Source of the DNA: Dryomyza anilis
Lineage: Eukaryota > Arthropoda > Insecta > Diptera > Dryomyzidae
NCBI GenBank assembly: GCA_951804985.1
Contig: OX638134.1
Coordinates: 76,239,679-76,303,678, forward strand
Direction of reading: 5' to 3'
Length of the DNA: 64,000 nucleotides
Shown: positions 36,430 through 49,529 of the stretch, piece after piece
Layout: each line of letters begins with the position of its first letter
How positions within the stretch are numbered: position 1 is the stretch's first letter
Notes under the pieces: generated by a model
Databases searched by the model: none
Seen by the model: the letters and a program-made list of their open reading frames with translations, nothing else
What the model was told of the DNA's origin: nothing
Made by a program: the position numbers and the translations under genes

Positions 36430-38830
36430 TAGTGAAAAAATGAATTTTTAGTGAAAATTTGAATTTTTTGTAAAAATTTAATTTTTAACGATAAGATGTA
36501 TTTTTTTAGTGAAAAATTTAATTTATAGTGAACGTTTTTTTTAAATTTTTAATGAGAAATTTAATTGTTAGTGAAAAATTTAATTTTAGTGAAATATTTA
36601 ATTTTTAGTGAAAAATTGAATTTTTGTTGAAAAATTGAATTTTTAGTGAAAAATTGAATTTTTTAGTGAAAATTTGAATTTTTAGTGAAAAATTCAATTC
36701 TTGGTGAAAAATTGAATTTTTAGTGAAAAATTGAATTTTTAGTGAAAAATTGAATTTTTAGTAATTGAATTTTTAGTGAAAATTTAATTTTTAGTGAAAA
36801 ATTGAATTTTTAGTGAAAAATTTAATTTATAGTGAAAAATTGAATTTTTAGTGAAAAATTGAATTTTTAGCGATAAGATGTATTTTTTTTTAGTGAAAAA
36901 TTGAATTTATAGTGAACGTTTTTTTTAAATTTTTAATGAGAAATTTAATTTTTAGTGTAAAATTTAATTTTAGTGAAATATTTAATTTTTAGTGAAAAAT
37001 TTAATTTTAGTGAAATATTTAATTTTTAGTGAAAAATTGAATTTTTATTGAAAAATTTAATTTTTAGTGAAAAATTGAATTTTTAGTGAAAATTGATTTT
37101 TTTTTAGTGAAAAATTGAATTCTTGGTGAAAAATATAATTTTTTATTGAAAAATTGAATTTTTAGTGAAAAGTTGAATTTTTAGTGAAAAATTTAATTTT
37201 TAGTGAAAATTTAATTTTTAGTGAAAAATTTAATTTTTAGTGGATTATTAAATGTTCAGTAAAAATTAAATTTAGTGAAAATTTTAATTTTTAGTGAAAA
37301 TTTGAATTTTTAGTGAAAAATTGAATTTTTAGTGAAAAATTGAATTTTTAGTGAAAAATATAATTCTTGGTGAAAAATTGAATTTTTAGTGAAAAATTGA
37401 ATTTTTAGTGAAAAATTGAATTTTTAGTGAAAAATTGAATTTTTAGTGAAAAATTGAATTTTTAGTGAAAAATTGAATTTTTAGTGAAAAATTGAATTTT
37501 TAGTGAAAAATTGAATTTTTAGTGAAAAATTGAATTTTTAGTGAAAAATTGAATTTTTAGTGAAAAATTGAATTTTTAGTGAAAAATTGAATTTTTAGTG
37601 AAAAATTGAATTTTTAGTGAAAAATTGAATTTTTAGTGAAAATTTGAATTTTTAGTGAAAAATTGAATTTTTAGTGAAAAATTGAATTTTTAGTGAAAAT
37701 TTGAATTTTTAGTGAAAATTTAAATTTTTAGTGAAAAATTGAATTTTTAGTGAAAATTTGAATTTTTAGTGAAAATTTGAATTTTTAGTGAAAAATTGAA
37801 TTTTTAGTGAAAAATTGATTTTTTGTGAAAAATTGAATTTTTAGTGAAAATTTCATTTTTAGTGAAAAATTGAATTTTTAGTGAAAATTTAATTTTTAGT
37901 GAAAAATTGAATTTTTAGTGAAAAATTAAATTTTTAGTGAAACTTGATTTTTTAGTGAAAATTTAAATTTTTAGTGAAATTTGAATTTTTAGTGAAAATA
38001 TAATTTTTAGTGAAAAATTGAATTTTTAGTGAAAATTTAAATTTTTAGTGAAAAATTTAAGTTTTAGTGAAAATTTAAATTTTTAGTGGAAAATTAAATT
38101 TTTGTGAAAAATTGAATTTTTAGTGAAAAATTGAATTTTTGGTGAAAAATTAAATTTTTAGTGAAAATTTGAATTTTTTAGTGATAATATAAATTTTTAT
38201 TGAAAAATTTAAGTTTTAGTGAAAATTTAAATTTTTAGTGAAAAATTGAATTTATAGTGAAAAATTTAATTCTTGGTGAAAAATTGAATTCATGGTGAAA
38301 AATTGAATTTTTAGTGAAAAATTGAATTTTTTTTTTATTGAAAAATTGAATTTTTTTATTGAAAAATTGAATTCTTGGTGAAAAATTTAATTTTTAGTGA
38401 AAAAGTGAATTTTTAGTGAAAAATTTAATTTTTAGTGAAAAAGTGAATTTTTAGTGAAAAATTTAATTTTTAGTGAAAAATTTAATTTGTAGTGAAAAAT
38501 TTAATTTTTAGTGAATAATTAAATTTTCAGTAAGTTGAATTTTAGTGAAAAATTGAATTTTTAGTGAAAATTTAAATTTTTAGTGAAAAATTAAATTTTT
38601 AGTAAAAATTGAATTTTATGTGAAAATTAAATTTTTAGTAAAAATTAAATTTTTAGTGAAAAATTGAATTTTTAGTGAAAAATTAAATTTTAAGTTGAGT
38701 GAAATATGAGTGAAAAATATAATTTTTTAGTGAAAAATTTAGTTTTTAGTAAATTGAATTTTTTGTGATAATTTTATTTTTTTCATTGAAAATTTAAATT
38801 TTCAGTAAAACATTGAATTTTTTAAAAATC
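36430..38830 (+). repeat. 19-bp satellite array 3, downstream of Fuca
   Basis: More variable than array 1. A central homogeneous stretch (about 37370-37640) is flanked by decayed units. An unusual segment with GATAAGATGTATTTTTTT and AGTGAACGTTTTTTTTAAA occurs twice, 382 bp apart (36491 and 36873), showing a local segmental duplication. Its orientation is opposite to the intron array. Confidence 0.95.
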
Positions 38831-38849
38831 GAATAAAATAATTGTTTCG

Positions 38850-39780
38850 AACGTTCAAATATTGAATTTTCTTTTGTTGGTTTATTAGGTTATTATTATA
38901 ATGAAACCCCTACTCAGAGTTATCTTTATTAAAGGACATTTGTTTGTTTACGAAACCAAAAAAGACCTGATAACGTTTATTACGGTATGTGTTGAACGTA
39001 ATACTGAAAGTAAGCAATACATGGCAAATACGACCTATTGTTCCAGAGAAATCTTTCAACTGATAATACAAATAGCTACCTACCTCTTTGAAAACAACCA
39101 CTTGCATAAATAATAGAGAAGAAGAAGTAGTAAAAACAATGCAGTCAGAATGAGTTGCATTTTTATGAAAACAATTATAATCAGAAGTACAAAATTAGAT
39201 ACAATTAGTTCAATCGCTCTCTTTATACCTAGTAGGTAAATAGTAAACAATATGATTCATTCGATTGCGTTACTATAAACTATATAAAAATATAAATGCT
39301 AATCATCGTCATTGTCATTATCATGCACATCGTCCATGTGCTTCGTTCGATGATGACGTATGCGGTAAACACTGCCGTTATTTCGTAATAAGCGAAAATT
39401 AAAGCATTTATTTATTTCAACCATTGGACATGTAGATAAATTCTTTTGTTTCCTGTTTTCATAACTTTTTATTTTTCCATAGTACTTTAAAGGATACCTG
39501 TTCTGTCCCGTCCTGACCTCAGAAAACCTCGTGCTGATGAAACTAACAAAATTTGTTTCGTCATCCCTTTTTTATATGTGATGCGCATTATATTCCATAC
39601 GTTCAACTTTGTGTGAATGTCCTTGAATCAGGAGTCTACAACTTCAATGTTAGACCGAACGCAAGAGTGGTGCCAAAGAGAAAGAGGCGTGAACAAGAGC
39701 GCTATTTCAGGCAGGCGCTCTCAGTGTCTTTCGCTAACCCATTAGGTTAAATTTTTTAGTAATAGCTAAATTCTCTTATA
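38850..39780. other. Unique sequence between satellites
   Basis: Not tandem. A 70-codon + frame (38901-39113) and a 65-codon frame (39553-39750, containing PKRKRREQERYFRQA) are open, but neither has a recognisable domain or a splice context. The stretch 39300-39370 (CATCGTCATTGTC, CGATGATGACG) and 39560-39740 are GC-richer than the neighbours. Function is not determined. Confidence 0.25.
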
Positions 39781-39819
39781 CATCAATATAAAGAAAACGA
39801 TTGGAATTGAACAAAACGA

Positions 39820-40557
39820 TACAATACGATGAAATATGATACAATACGATAAAATACGATAAAATACGATACAATACGATACAATACGATACGATACAAT
39901 ACGATACAATACGATACAATACGATACAATACGATACAATACAATACAATACGATACAATACGATACAATAGGATACAATAGGATACAATACGATACAAT
40001 ACGATACAATACGATACAATACGATACAATACGATACAATACGATACAATACGATACAATACGATACAATACGATACAATACGATACAATGCGATACAAT
40101 ACGATACAATACGTTACAATACGATACAATACGATACAATACGATACAATACGATACAATACGATACAATACGATACAATACGATACAATACGATACAAT
40201 ACGATACAATACGATACAATACGATACAATACGATACAATACGATACAATACGATACAATACGATACAATACGATACAATACGATACAATACGATACAAT
40301 ACGATACAATACGATACAATACGATACAATACGATACAATACGATACAATACGATACAATACGATACAATACGATACAATACGATACAATACGATACAAT
40401 ACGATACAATACGATACAATACGATACAATACGATACAATACGATACAATACGATACAATACGATACAATACGAAACAATACGATACAATACGATGTAAT
40501 ACACTATGATACGTTACAATACTATGCAATACACTATGACACGATACAATACGATTT
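39820..40557 (+). repeat. 10-bp satellite (ATACGATACA)
   Basis: About 73 copies, with an almost perfect core (about 39990-40470) and decayed edges. The unit has no stop codon in any frame on either strand, and 10 is not a multiple of 3. All six frames are therefore open over long stretches, and the apparent 240-260-codon ORFs here are artefacts of the repeat. Confidence 0.97.
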
Positions 40558-40565
40558 ATTATGAT

Positions 40566-41576
40566 TAGGGAATACAATTTGTACCTGTTTTCGTAATCCC
40601 AGGATTTCGGGATTGGACACTTTTCAATCCCGGGATCCAGGGATTAGTTCAAAATACAAGTAATTTTGAAACATATTTGTTTTACTCCATACTCGAATCA
40701 TAATTTGACTTTTTTTTTATAGAAAATAGAGCGTTGGCTCTAGATCACACGCCACGGGAACATAGTTAATGATTAACAGGAACTTAGTTTAAAGATAATA
40801 GATATTGTCTAAACTAACGATAAAAATAACTAAACTTCTGGTAGTTCTCTATATTTTGAAATTTGCTATTTTAACCATTTTTCGTCGAAAAACAAAATAA
40901 ATTACATATTGTGAGTTTTATACACAAGATAGTCTTTATCACATTTCTTCTCAAAAATTTACGAAAAAGAAACAATTAGTATGCAATAATAATTTTGTTG
41001 CATTATGTTTATAAAAAAAAACTGAACATGTAATATCAGTTGTGAGTTTGACTATATTCAAACCCCCATAAACTATTTATATTATGATGTCTTAAATACA
41101 AACAAAATATTTCAAAAATGGTCTAAAAATTTTGAAATTTATTTCCAAATATATATTTAAAAACTTAGTAGAATTTTAGCATTTCTGTGTATATTAAAAT
41201 TTGTCTACACAGTGAAATAACAATTGGGTTAAAAGTTTTTACTTTTAAAAAATTTATAATAAATCGAATCAAATAAAACATATAATAATGCAATGTCAAA
41301 ATTTCTCTAAGTATATATTGGTATCTAGTAACTAATTTTTTAATCTCATTGATTTATCTCGTATATAAGACTTTGGTTTTAGATTTTCAAAATTTATACT
41401 AAATTTTATATCATGTTTTGTATTGAAAGCTCTGGAATGAATTTTATATCGTGTCGTTTGCAGTACTATTACAAAAGAGTGATTTTTTGCCAATCCCGAA
41501 AATCCCGGGTTAGTACTTTTTAATCCCGGGATTTTCGGGACTAGAAAATGGTCGGGATCTCGGATTGTATTCCCTA
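40566..41576. mobile_element. hAT-like non-autonomous DNA transposon 3
   Basis: Inverted ends TAGGGAATACAATTTGTACC and (other strand) TAGGGAATACAATCCGAGAT fit the hAT pattern YARNG. A perfect 8-bp duplication ATTATGAT flanks it (40558-40565, 41577-41584). Sub-terminal regions hold AATCCCGGGATT palindromic repeats. It has no transposase. It inserted into the end of the 10-bp satellite, whose last units resume at 41577. Confidence 0.85.
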
Positions 41577-41677
41577 ATTATGATACAATACATTATATTT
41601 CGAATTTTAAAAATCAACGTAAAATGTTTTTGTTTATAAAGTCCATTTATTTAAAAAATAAAACTAACTTTAAATTA

Positions 41678-42602
41678 CACTACTCAACAACACGAGAAAA
41701 TATTGAACATCCCATACATCAATTCTACATAAATCGCGGTTTCTGTTTTTGACTGCATACTCAGTCTTTTTCAATTACGTAACGTTTTTAAAAAAATTGC
41801 TCTCTAATTTGCTCTCTAAAATACAGACCCTTACACAACCAGTTTTCGAAAAATTTTAAACGAAATTTTTCTTTCAATTGTCAAGTTTAATTACAATATA
41901 TCGATAAATTCTATTATTCCGATAAGTTTTTAAGATATTTAAATCTAAACTCGAAAAATATTGATTTTTTTTAGACTATTTTTGGACATTTTTTTTAATA
42001 TTGTGAATCTAATGTTAAATAATGAAATGATATAAGGTTATGTGGAACATAGTTCAAACTAATGATCAAAATGACTAAGTTTTTTGTATCAGTTCTCATT
42101 TTTAAAGTATTCTCTTCCACCCAGTTTCCATTAAAACTGTTAAAATTTGTATATTTTACATACAAATTATTACCCGAATTTTTATCAAAAAAATTTTATC
42201 AAAAAAAAAAAATTTATCGTAAAAGGAAAATTTTGAGTATAAAATAAGAATAAGCATATTTTAAATATGATGTGCTGATATTTTGAGATTAGGGGCATTA
42301 CTATATTTGTTTAAAATTGATTGTATAAAAGGGTCCCAAAATTAAGTTCTAAGGGCATATTTTAAAAAATGGGTCAATTAGATAAAAGTTAGTAATTTTG
42401 ATAGTAAGTTCGGACTGTGCTCTAGATAACCATACATCATTTTTTGTTTATCATTAAATTCTAAGTAGTTGGTGAGAACGGCTTAAAAAAACCATTGCAA
42501 TTTTCTCAAAAACGTTACGTATTAGAAAAAAAAGTGAGTATGCAACGAATTATATAGAATTGATGTATGGGATGTCATTGGCAAAAATCGTGTTGGGTAG
42601 TG
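41678..42602. mobile_element. TA-flanked inverted-repeat element (CACTACTCAACA ends)
   Basis: Ends CACTACTCAACAACACGA and (other strand) CACTACCCAACACGATTTT, with TA on both sides. Inverted similarity extends about 130 bp inward (CATCCCATACATCAATTCTA block and ACGTAACGTTTTT block). It has no ORF. Distantly related sequence occurs at 56811-58950. Confidence 0.7.
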
Positions 42603-43024
42603 TAATTAAACGAATTGAAAAAAGTTATTTTTTAAATGTCAAACTTTATCGAGTAAAAAAAGAAGAATTTTAAAGTAGGGGCATTTTATAGCTGGTGTAA
42701 GTGAGATGATTTCATTTTATGTAACCCATGCCAACTTTGAAGTATCATGATCAGGGGGGTACCACTATGAGGGGATTATCCCGATTTATTTGTTATAAAA
42801 AGTAGCATATTTGAGATATCTAAACGATGATTAATAGAAAATTGTTTACAATTACGTTTGCAATCCCTGGTAAGTGATGACCACATAGAAAAAATTTCAT
42901 ATTTTGTTCTAGTGGTGTAAACGGGGTTTCGTAAAAATACGTTTACATCGCCCGATATATCTCTTGTATATAAAACTAGTTTGACGCTACAGGTCTGAAG
43001 AACAATAGCCTCCTCGGAAAGATG

Positions 43025-43882
43025 CCCGAGTGGAAATTGGTTATGGTTAGCCGTATTTCGCGTCCGTCTCTGATCAGACTTAGATCAGGCATCCCTACCA
43101 AAGGACACCTGAAATTATAATGATCAGGATCGACTACGGTAATCCTAATTGCAAACCCACGAAAGGCAACCTGATCCAACCTTCACAAAAAATACTAATC
43201 TAAAGTTTACTCAATGGAACCTGATGTGAAACTTATGAAAAAAAAACCTGATTAGATATCGAATTAACATAAAATGATTATGATGTTATTAAAAACCCTC
43301 CATAGAAAATTGGGTCGCAAAATTATACTAATAAAATAAAATATTCTAATAAATAAATGTTAAACTCAAATGTCAAAGAAACACAAATTCTCAAAATTTT
43401 AAAAAATTTGAAGTATCTCATTTAGTGCCTCATTTTGTATTTCGGAATGAAATACTATTAGACGAAAGTGACGTAATTTTAAAGTAAAGTAACATGAAAT
43501 TTTAGTGACGATATTTTGACGCAAAATTTTCGTTTCGTCGTTCATTTTGAAATACAGAAAGTGCGTATTATACTAAAAACGTTGACTTTTTGTCATTGCA
43601 AAAGTTATTGAGATAACTTTGTTCACAAAATTATTTTTTGTTTAAAAGGTCTCAAATTTGGTAAAAACAGTTTAAGAATAATTTAAATATACATTGAGTT
43701 ATATAAGGTAAGGATAAGGGTAATATCAGGAAGCCTAATCAGGCAACCTGATCAACATAGCAACTTCGAATAGCGTCACGTTTTGAATCAGACACTGATG
43801 AAAACATTTGATCATTACCTGATTTGAAATTAGTCTGCCAGATCAGACAATAATCGCATCCTGATCTAAATTTCTACTCGGG
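43025..43882. mobile_element. MITE family G (CCCGAGTRGAAATT ends), copy 1
   Basis: Ends CCCGAGTGGAAATTGG and (other strand) CCCGAGTAGAAATTTAGATC. The interior has repeated TCAGGCAACCTGATC-type words. A copy of dispersed family D lies inside at about 43430-43575 (minus). No clear target duplication was found. Related in ends and interior to 52996-53424. Bases 42603-43024 and 43883-44580 hold no recognised feature. Confidence 0.6.
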
Positions 43883-44610
43883 TGGTCAACCCTAGTTGAA
43901 ATTGTACTACGGTTATGATCGGGATGTAATCAATGTATGTTGTCCAACTCCATCAGTTACATTTGTAACATAATCATGTCGTCGGTAATATGTTAAACTT
44001 TATTTATGTAAAATTTTATTTTGAGTGTAGGTCATAATAAAAAGAGCATTTCCTACAGAGCACTTTTGCCGTATAAGAGACTAAAATAATCAAATAAGAG
44101 AAGAGCGAAACAGTGGTTTCGGGTGTTTTCTTTGACAAGCTGGCATAAAATAAACGTTAACTTTAGTGCCGCGTGTCTTGTTTAACTCATGGCTTGATTC
44201 ATTAGATTCGAAACACCAAAATTAATGAACACTATAAAAAATTTACACAAATAATGAAATTAAAAAACAGAAGAGAAATGTCAAAAGAGTTTATCCTACT
44301 TTATTGTTTAGCAGTATCAAAAATATGCAATCTAATTTAAAATTTGGAATGTCTTTTGCAAGTTAAATGTGTAGGCTTTTAATGAATAGCAATACTGCCC
44401 ATCTTTATAATTTATTTATTTATAAAAATTATCAAAATCTACTTCATATGCTAGAACGACAACCACATAAATGTTCCCTTTTTTTCTCTGTGCATTTTGT
44501 TCTCTTTCTCTGCGCGCCAAAGTGCTCTCTCCGCACCAATCAGAGTGGTTTTTCACAACGATTCACAATTTTTCGAATATAATTTGCACGCGAACGTCCA
44601 TGAAGCATTC

Positions 44611-44851
44611 AGTTTGCGACGAATACCCGACAGACACTGGTTGTCGGTGTTTTAAGCAGGGCAGGAATATTCAAAGCCAAGTGTTACAAAGAAGAAAAAT
44701 TTATTTGGCATTAGCCTAAAATTCTACTTTTGTGGTGACTACCAAAAAAAAAAAATTGTTAAAAAAAAATAAAGAAAAAAAGTGAAGAAAGTGTTAAAAA
44801 AATACTAAATATAGGATTTTCAAGCAATTAACAGAATATAATTAGCAAAAA
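44611..44851 (+). other. Probable first (5' UTR) exon of a plus-strand gene
   Basis: It begins near an initiator ATTCAGTTTG (A at 44611). A GGTTG downstream is like a DPE but one base off the strict spacing. GC-richer sequence precedes it (CTCTCCGCACCAATCAGAG near 44525). The exon-like block ends in a strong donor AAAAA|GTAAGTATT (GT at 44852). It has no long ORF. Coding exons would lie downstream, possibly beyond the window, making 44852 onward intronic. This is inference only. Confidence 0.4.
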
Positions 44852-46377
44852 GTAAGTATTTTTTAAGAAGTTAAAATTTTCTAAATTTTCAACCACAAAA
44901 ATAATTTTACTTCAATGACAGCTGCACCGAAAAAGAAATAAAATAAAATGAAAATTGCAGTTGCATGAAAATGTGTGTGTCCTTTGTGAAAAGTGAAAAG
45001 TCAGGGTGATTAAACGGTTCCGCACTGACGGTCTGCCTCTTGTTCTGACATAGAAGAAGAAACAACACTGTTGAGAATTTCTGTTGAGAGTCTTTGCAAT
45101 TAGAAATTTTTGTATTTCCTTTTGTATTCTTTTTTTAATTTTTTTTTTTAAATTTTCATTTGTATTTTTTTATATTACCTGCGCCAAAAACGCGTGTATT
45201 TCGAAAAGTGATGAAAAACACGCGGTGTTACTATATCGAGGAAAATGTGAGCTATTTTTCTTTAATTTTCCGCGTGACAGCTTTTAATTTAGAATGTTTC
45301 AAATTTTAAACAAACTTTTTGAAATAATTATTTTTTGGACTTTACACTTTTTCGACATTTTGTACAACAACTGGTTATTCATTCAATACTATTGTTTTCT
45401 ATTATTTATATTTGCTACACAAATTATATTGTTTTAAAATACAAATAATATTTTTAAATACAATTTTTACTTGATATTCGCACATCTTAGCTGTCACATC
45501 ACCTGGGCTCTTATGTCAACATTTACAAACGTCAGCAAAGCAAATGTTTCGTATAATGAAAAATACATTATCGATAGTTAAATAAAATTATTTTTATATC
45601 ACATCATTGACAATGAATTTGCACAGCACTTATGTGGGGCTTTCGGGGAAGACATATAATGAAATGCGAACAAAATGATATTGCAATTGCATTGTAAATG
45701 AAACGTCGTAATAGGTTCGGTGTTTAGGCCGTTCTGTAAGACGTTATTAGATAATGCCTAACGGCATACTAATGAGTTAAAGTGGTACAGTGTTCAATAA
45801 ATTGCATTACGAAAACGTTTTCTATTTGCAGTGAATTTTTAATTTTAAACAAACCCAATGAAAACATATACAATTTGCATCAAAGTTGCAATTTAAAAAA
45901 AAGTAATTATGAATATTCAAAAACTGCGAATACTTTGAAAGCAATGTTTAGCAAAATAAAAAAAAAAAGAATTTTAAATTCACTTTCGATCTAAATTAAA
46001 ATATTTACTGGAAATATTGTACGATTTGAATTCGATTAAAGGCATTTCGTTTTTTTATAGCAAAACACAAATTCTTAAACATCAAAAAATTATATACAAA
46101 TTATATATATTTTTTGCATTTAAAAAAAAACTTTAAAAGATTTAGTATTTCAATTGATATTTTTTAGAAAATGTATATGAGTCGTATGGTTTAAAAAACG
46201 CACATTTGCAATTTTAAACATTTTTGATTTTGGAAGTCACATTTAAAATTTAATGTTTAATCAAGTTTATTCAACCAAATTGTGTACAACATTCGAATCA
46301 TTAAATTCTAAAATCGATAAAACGTGACTAAAAATTATATATAAAAAGTTGTTTAAAAAGTATTTGTAATAAATTTA

Positions 46378-46490
46378 TAAATAAATAAATAAAAAATATA
46401 TAAATAAATAAATAAATAAATAAATACATAAATAAATAAATAAATCAAAAAATAGATAAATAAATAAATAAATAAATAAAGAAAAATGTA
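46378..46490 (+). repeat. (AAAT)n microsatellite
   Basis: Runs of AAATAAATAAAT with a few interruptions. Bases 44852-46377 and 46491-47180 are AT-rich; a short (CT)n run lies at about 46843-46860. Confidence 0.9.
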
Positions 46491-47184
46491 TTTCTAAAAT
46501 ACTCAATAAATAAAAGGAATTGACTGAAGTAAAATCTACAACAAAGATGATATTTTCTAAATGTAGGTTTTACATTGACTTGGGTTTTTTATTATATGAA
46601 TATAAGTAGTAATATTAACCGATACAGTACTCCATTATTTATTTATGAATGTTATGTAACGCTATATAAATATAAAAAATTAAATCAATTAATTAAAATA
46701 ACAAGCAAATTATTTATTGTATAAAACGCATCAATTACTCATTAAATAAATATTATGTATATTAGCAATGAATTTCCTAATGGGTAATAATTGCAATACC
46801 GCGTGGCCAACACGCGTTGCATTTTCATGCGATTTTCACATTCTTCTCTCTCTCTCTCTCACACTCTTTGTTTAACATGCTGATATCCGAGACAAGACAC
46901 TTTCGACACTGTACGAAAAGTAATAATAATTATGAAGCAATATTTTTTTACTTTCGTTTTTTATTTTTTAATTAAAATATTAAATTAAATTAAAAAATAA
47001 TGGCATTTCAAACACTGTTTAAGTAATTCTAGGTATGGAAACTCAATTTTAAAAATTAGAAATAAAATATATTTTTAAATTATACAATTAGCAGTTAATC
47101 TATAGCAGTTTAAATCTATAAATTTTATATACATTAAAAAATATTCAGCAATTGCTCAAGAGATTTAAGAAAACCATATAATTA

Positions 47185-47366
47185 AGCTCGAATCACACGA
47201 TTGAAAAAACAGTCAACTTTTGAATAAATTTTCAAAACAATTTAAATATCAATCGTGTGATTGTCTAATTTACCATACAAAAATTGGACAATCACACGAT
47301 TGATATTAAATTTATTTGAAAATTGATTCAAAAGTAGACTGTTTATTCAATCGTGTGATTCGAATT
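47185..47366. mobile_element. Palindromic MITE family P, short copy 1
   Basis: 182-bp near-perfect palindrome starting AGCTCGAATCACACGATTGA, with TA on each side (47183-47184, 47367-47368). A second inner pair of ATCAATCGTGTGATT motifs gives a double-hairpin layout. Exactly the same length as the copy at 59119. Confidence 0.85.
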
Positions 47367-47825
47367 TAAGATTGCTGTATTCTCAAAAATAAAAATACGT
47401 ACGATCTTTAAATACAGCCTATTTTATTAGATATTTATTAATTCATATATAATAAATGTTTTGAATACGTTATTTTTTCACAATTTTTAACAAAATAAAT
47501 ATAAATAATATAATTTAAACGATGATGAATTAAATGAAGTTTTAAAATCACTTTTAAATACAGTTGTACTTAAAAAAATATAGCAAATATAAATATTGCT
47601 AGAATTCAGTATTTCTTCAGTATTTCACAGCCGACTTAAGATAAAATAACGTTTCCCAATCGATTTGATGACTATTTCTAATATTTTTCATATACAACTC
47701 CGAAGCTGTGCTAGCTCACCTTCTGCGAAATGTTAGTTTGAGTCAAAATATTTTTTTAAGACCTTCGGTAAACCTTTTATTGAATAGGTAAAAAAAAAGT
47801 CTTGCAAAAATGTTCATTTCGTCAC

Positions 47826-48149
47826 TACTATGCCAAAGGAGCGATTTTGTAATTTTTGACATTTGCTTTTTTTTGACATTTTTGAATGCAGTTTTTCCTC
47901 AAGTACACTGTGCCAAAATTGTGTATGGTTTTCATGGATATTTCTAGTCACAAAAGACAAAATAAAATCCAAAAAGGCGAATATTTTACTATGCCAAAGG
48001 TGCGATTTTGTAATTTTTGACATTTACTTTTTTTTGACATTTTTTAATGCAGTTTTTCCTTAAGTATACTGTGCCAAAATTGTGTATGGTTTTCATGGAT
48101 ATTTCTAGTCACAAAAGACAAAACAAAATCCAAAAAGGCGAATATTTTC
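47826..48149 (+). repeat. 162-bp tandem duplication
   Basis: Two copies starting ACTATGCCAAAGG at 47826 and 47988, nearly identical, each with GTGTATGGTTTTCATGGATA. Recent by its high identity. Confidence 0.9.
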
Positions 48150-48204
48150 GTTTTTGCCATAACTTTTTACTGGTACAAGATAAAATAGTAGTGTAAAGGC
48201 ATGA

Positions 48205-48640
48205 ATTGCTTTTTTTTAAGCACCTATCGATTAGCATCATTATTTAAAAATAATTTGCCAAATATTTTTCCTGCAAATTAAAAAAACCTTGGAAACAATT
48301 ATTTTTAAATAATGATGCCAATCGATACCACTATTTTATTTTGTACCAATAAAAAATTATGACAAAAAACAATGAAAAGATTCGCCGCTTTGGTATGACA
48401 AGTTTTTCAATTTTTTTGAATTTTGCTATTTGCAAGCGATAACTTTTATCGGTACAATATAAAATAGTGTTGTAGAGGAATGAATAGTTTGTTTTTAAAG
48501 CACCTATCGATTAGCATCATTATTTAAAAATAATTGCCAAATATTTTTCTTGCAAATGAAAAATAATCGAAAAATTATGTTTAAATAATGATGTCAATCG
48601 ATATAAGCTTTACAAACAAAAATCATCACTATTTGATCTT
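48205..48640. repeat. Two imperfect palindromes about 285 bp apart
   Basis: Each has CACCTATCGATTAGCATCAT followed, after about 70-100 bp, by the near reverse complement AATAATGATG(C/T)CAATCGATA. The two palindromes (near 48220-48330 and 48505-48605) are copies of each other. They are separated by ATTTTATTTTGTACC / GGTACAATATAAAATAG inverted motifs. Probably a decayed MITE family. Confidence 0.55.
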
Positions 48641-49529
48641 GTATCCATTAAAAGTTATGACAAAAAACAAAAATATTTGCGTTTTGGTCAGAATATAACA
48701 ACACAAAATCCGTATTTATATTTCAGTAAGTTTTTCAAATCAAAAGATATTTTATATACGTTATGCTAATTGATAAATAAACTAAAATAACAAAAAAATA
48801 TGCACATTCGCCCCTGTGACGATTTCATATAACAAAAGAAGAAAGTAAATCATTTCATTTAGTCGGGAACGGTTAAATCTGCTTGAAAATCTGTGCTTAC
48901 TCCTGAGCTTCTTACGCCTGGGTTCTTTAGAATTGTTGTCAAAAGACGTATTCGATATGAGCACGATATCGTTTTTTATTCGATATCGTTTGGTTTTCAA
49001 GTGGCATATTTTAAAATATATTTTTATTTAAAATTGATACATTTTTTGATTTTTTTTAATTATTCTATTTTTTATAAATAGTGTTTTATAATAATATTAT
49101 ATAATATTTAATTGTATTTACCGTTAAAATAATTATTTTTTCTATTGGCTAATTTAAATTTTAAAAAATGATGAAAATTAATTTTATCGTAATTTTTCTG
49201 AGTGCAGTTAAACTGAGCATTTGTCAAAACTCCCACACTGCAAATGAGACTCTCATTTCAACCCAAACAACTCTCTTGCATTACGCAAAAAAATGAGCAC
49301 AGTTTTGTACCTCATTTTTTTAATATTGATTTTCTGTGTTTTGTGGACGACGTTGACACGTTTACACGAATAACAAAAATAACAGCAAAAAAAAAAAAAA
49401 AAATTAAAAAAAAGAAAAAATAAAATTAAAAAAAGAAAGAAGCAATGATAAAGAAAGACAATATATAAACAACTATATTAATTTGCAAGTACAAGTCCAA
49501 GAACAATAGCAACAAAAACCAACAACCAC

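Noticed and set aside
39776..40577. Long open frames (up to 264 codons) on both strands
   Set aside because: They are an automatic result of the stop-free 10-bp unit; no start context, domain or non-repeat sequence supports a protein.
42970..43010. Possible SINE tail fragment (TTTGACGCTACAGG)
   Set aside because: Only about a dozen bases resemble the SINE 3' end; too short to support.
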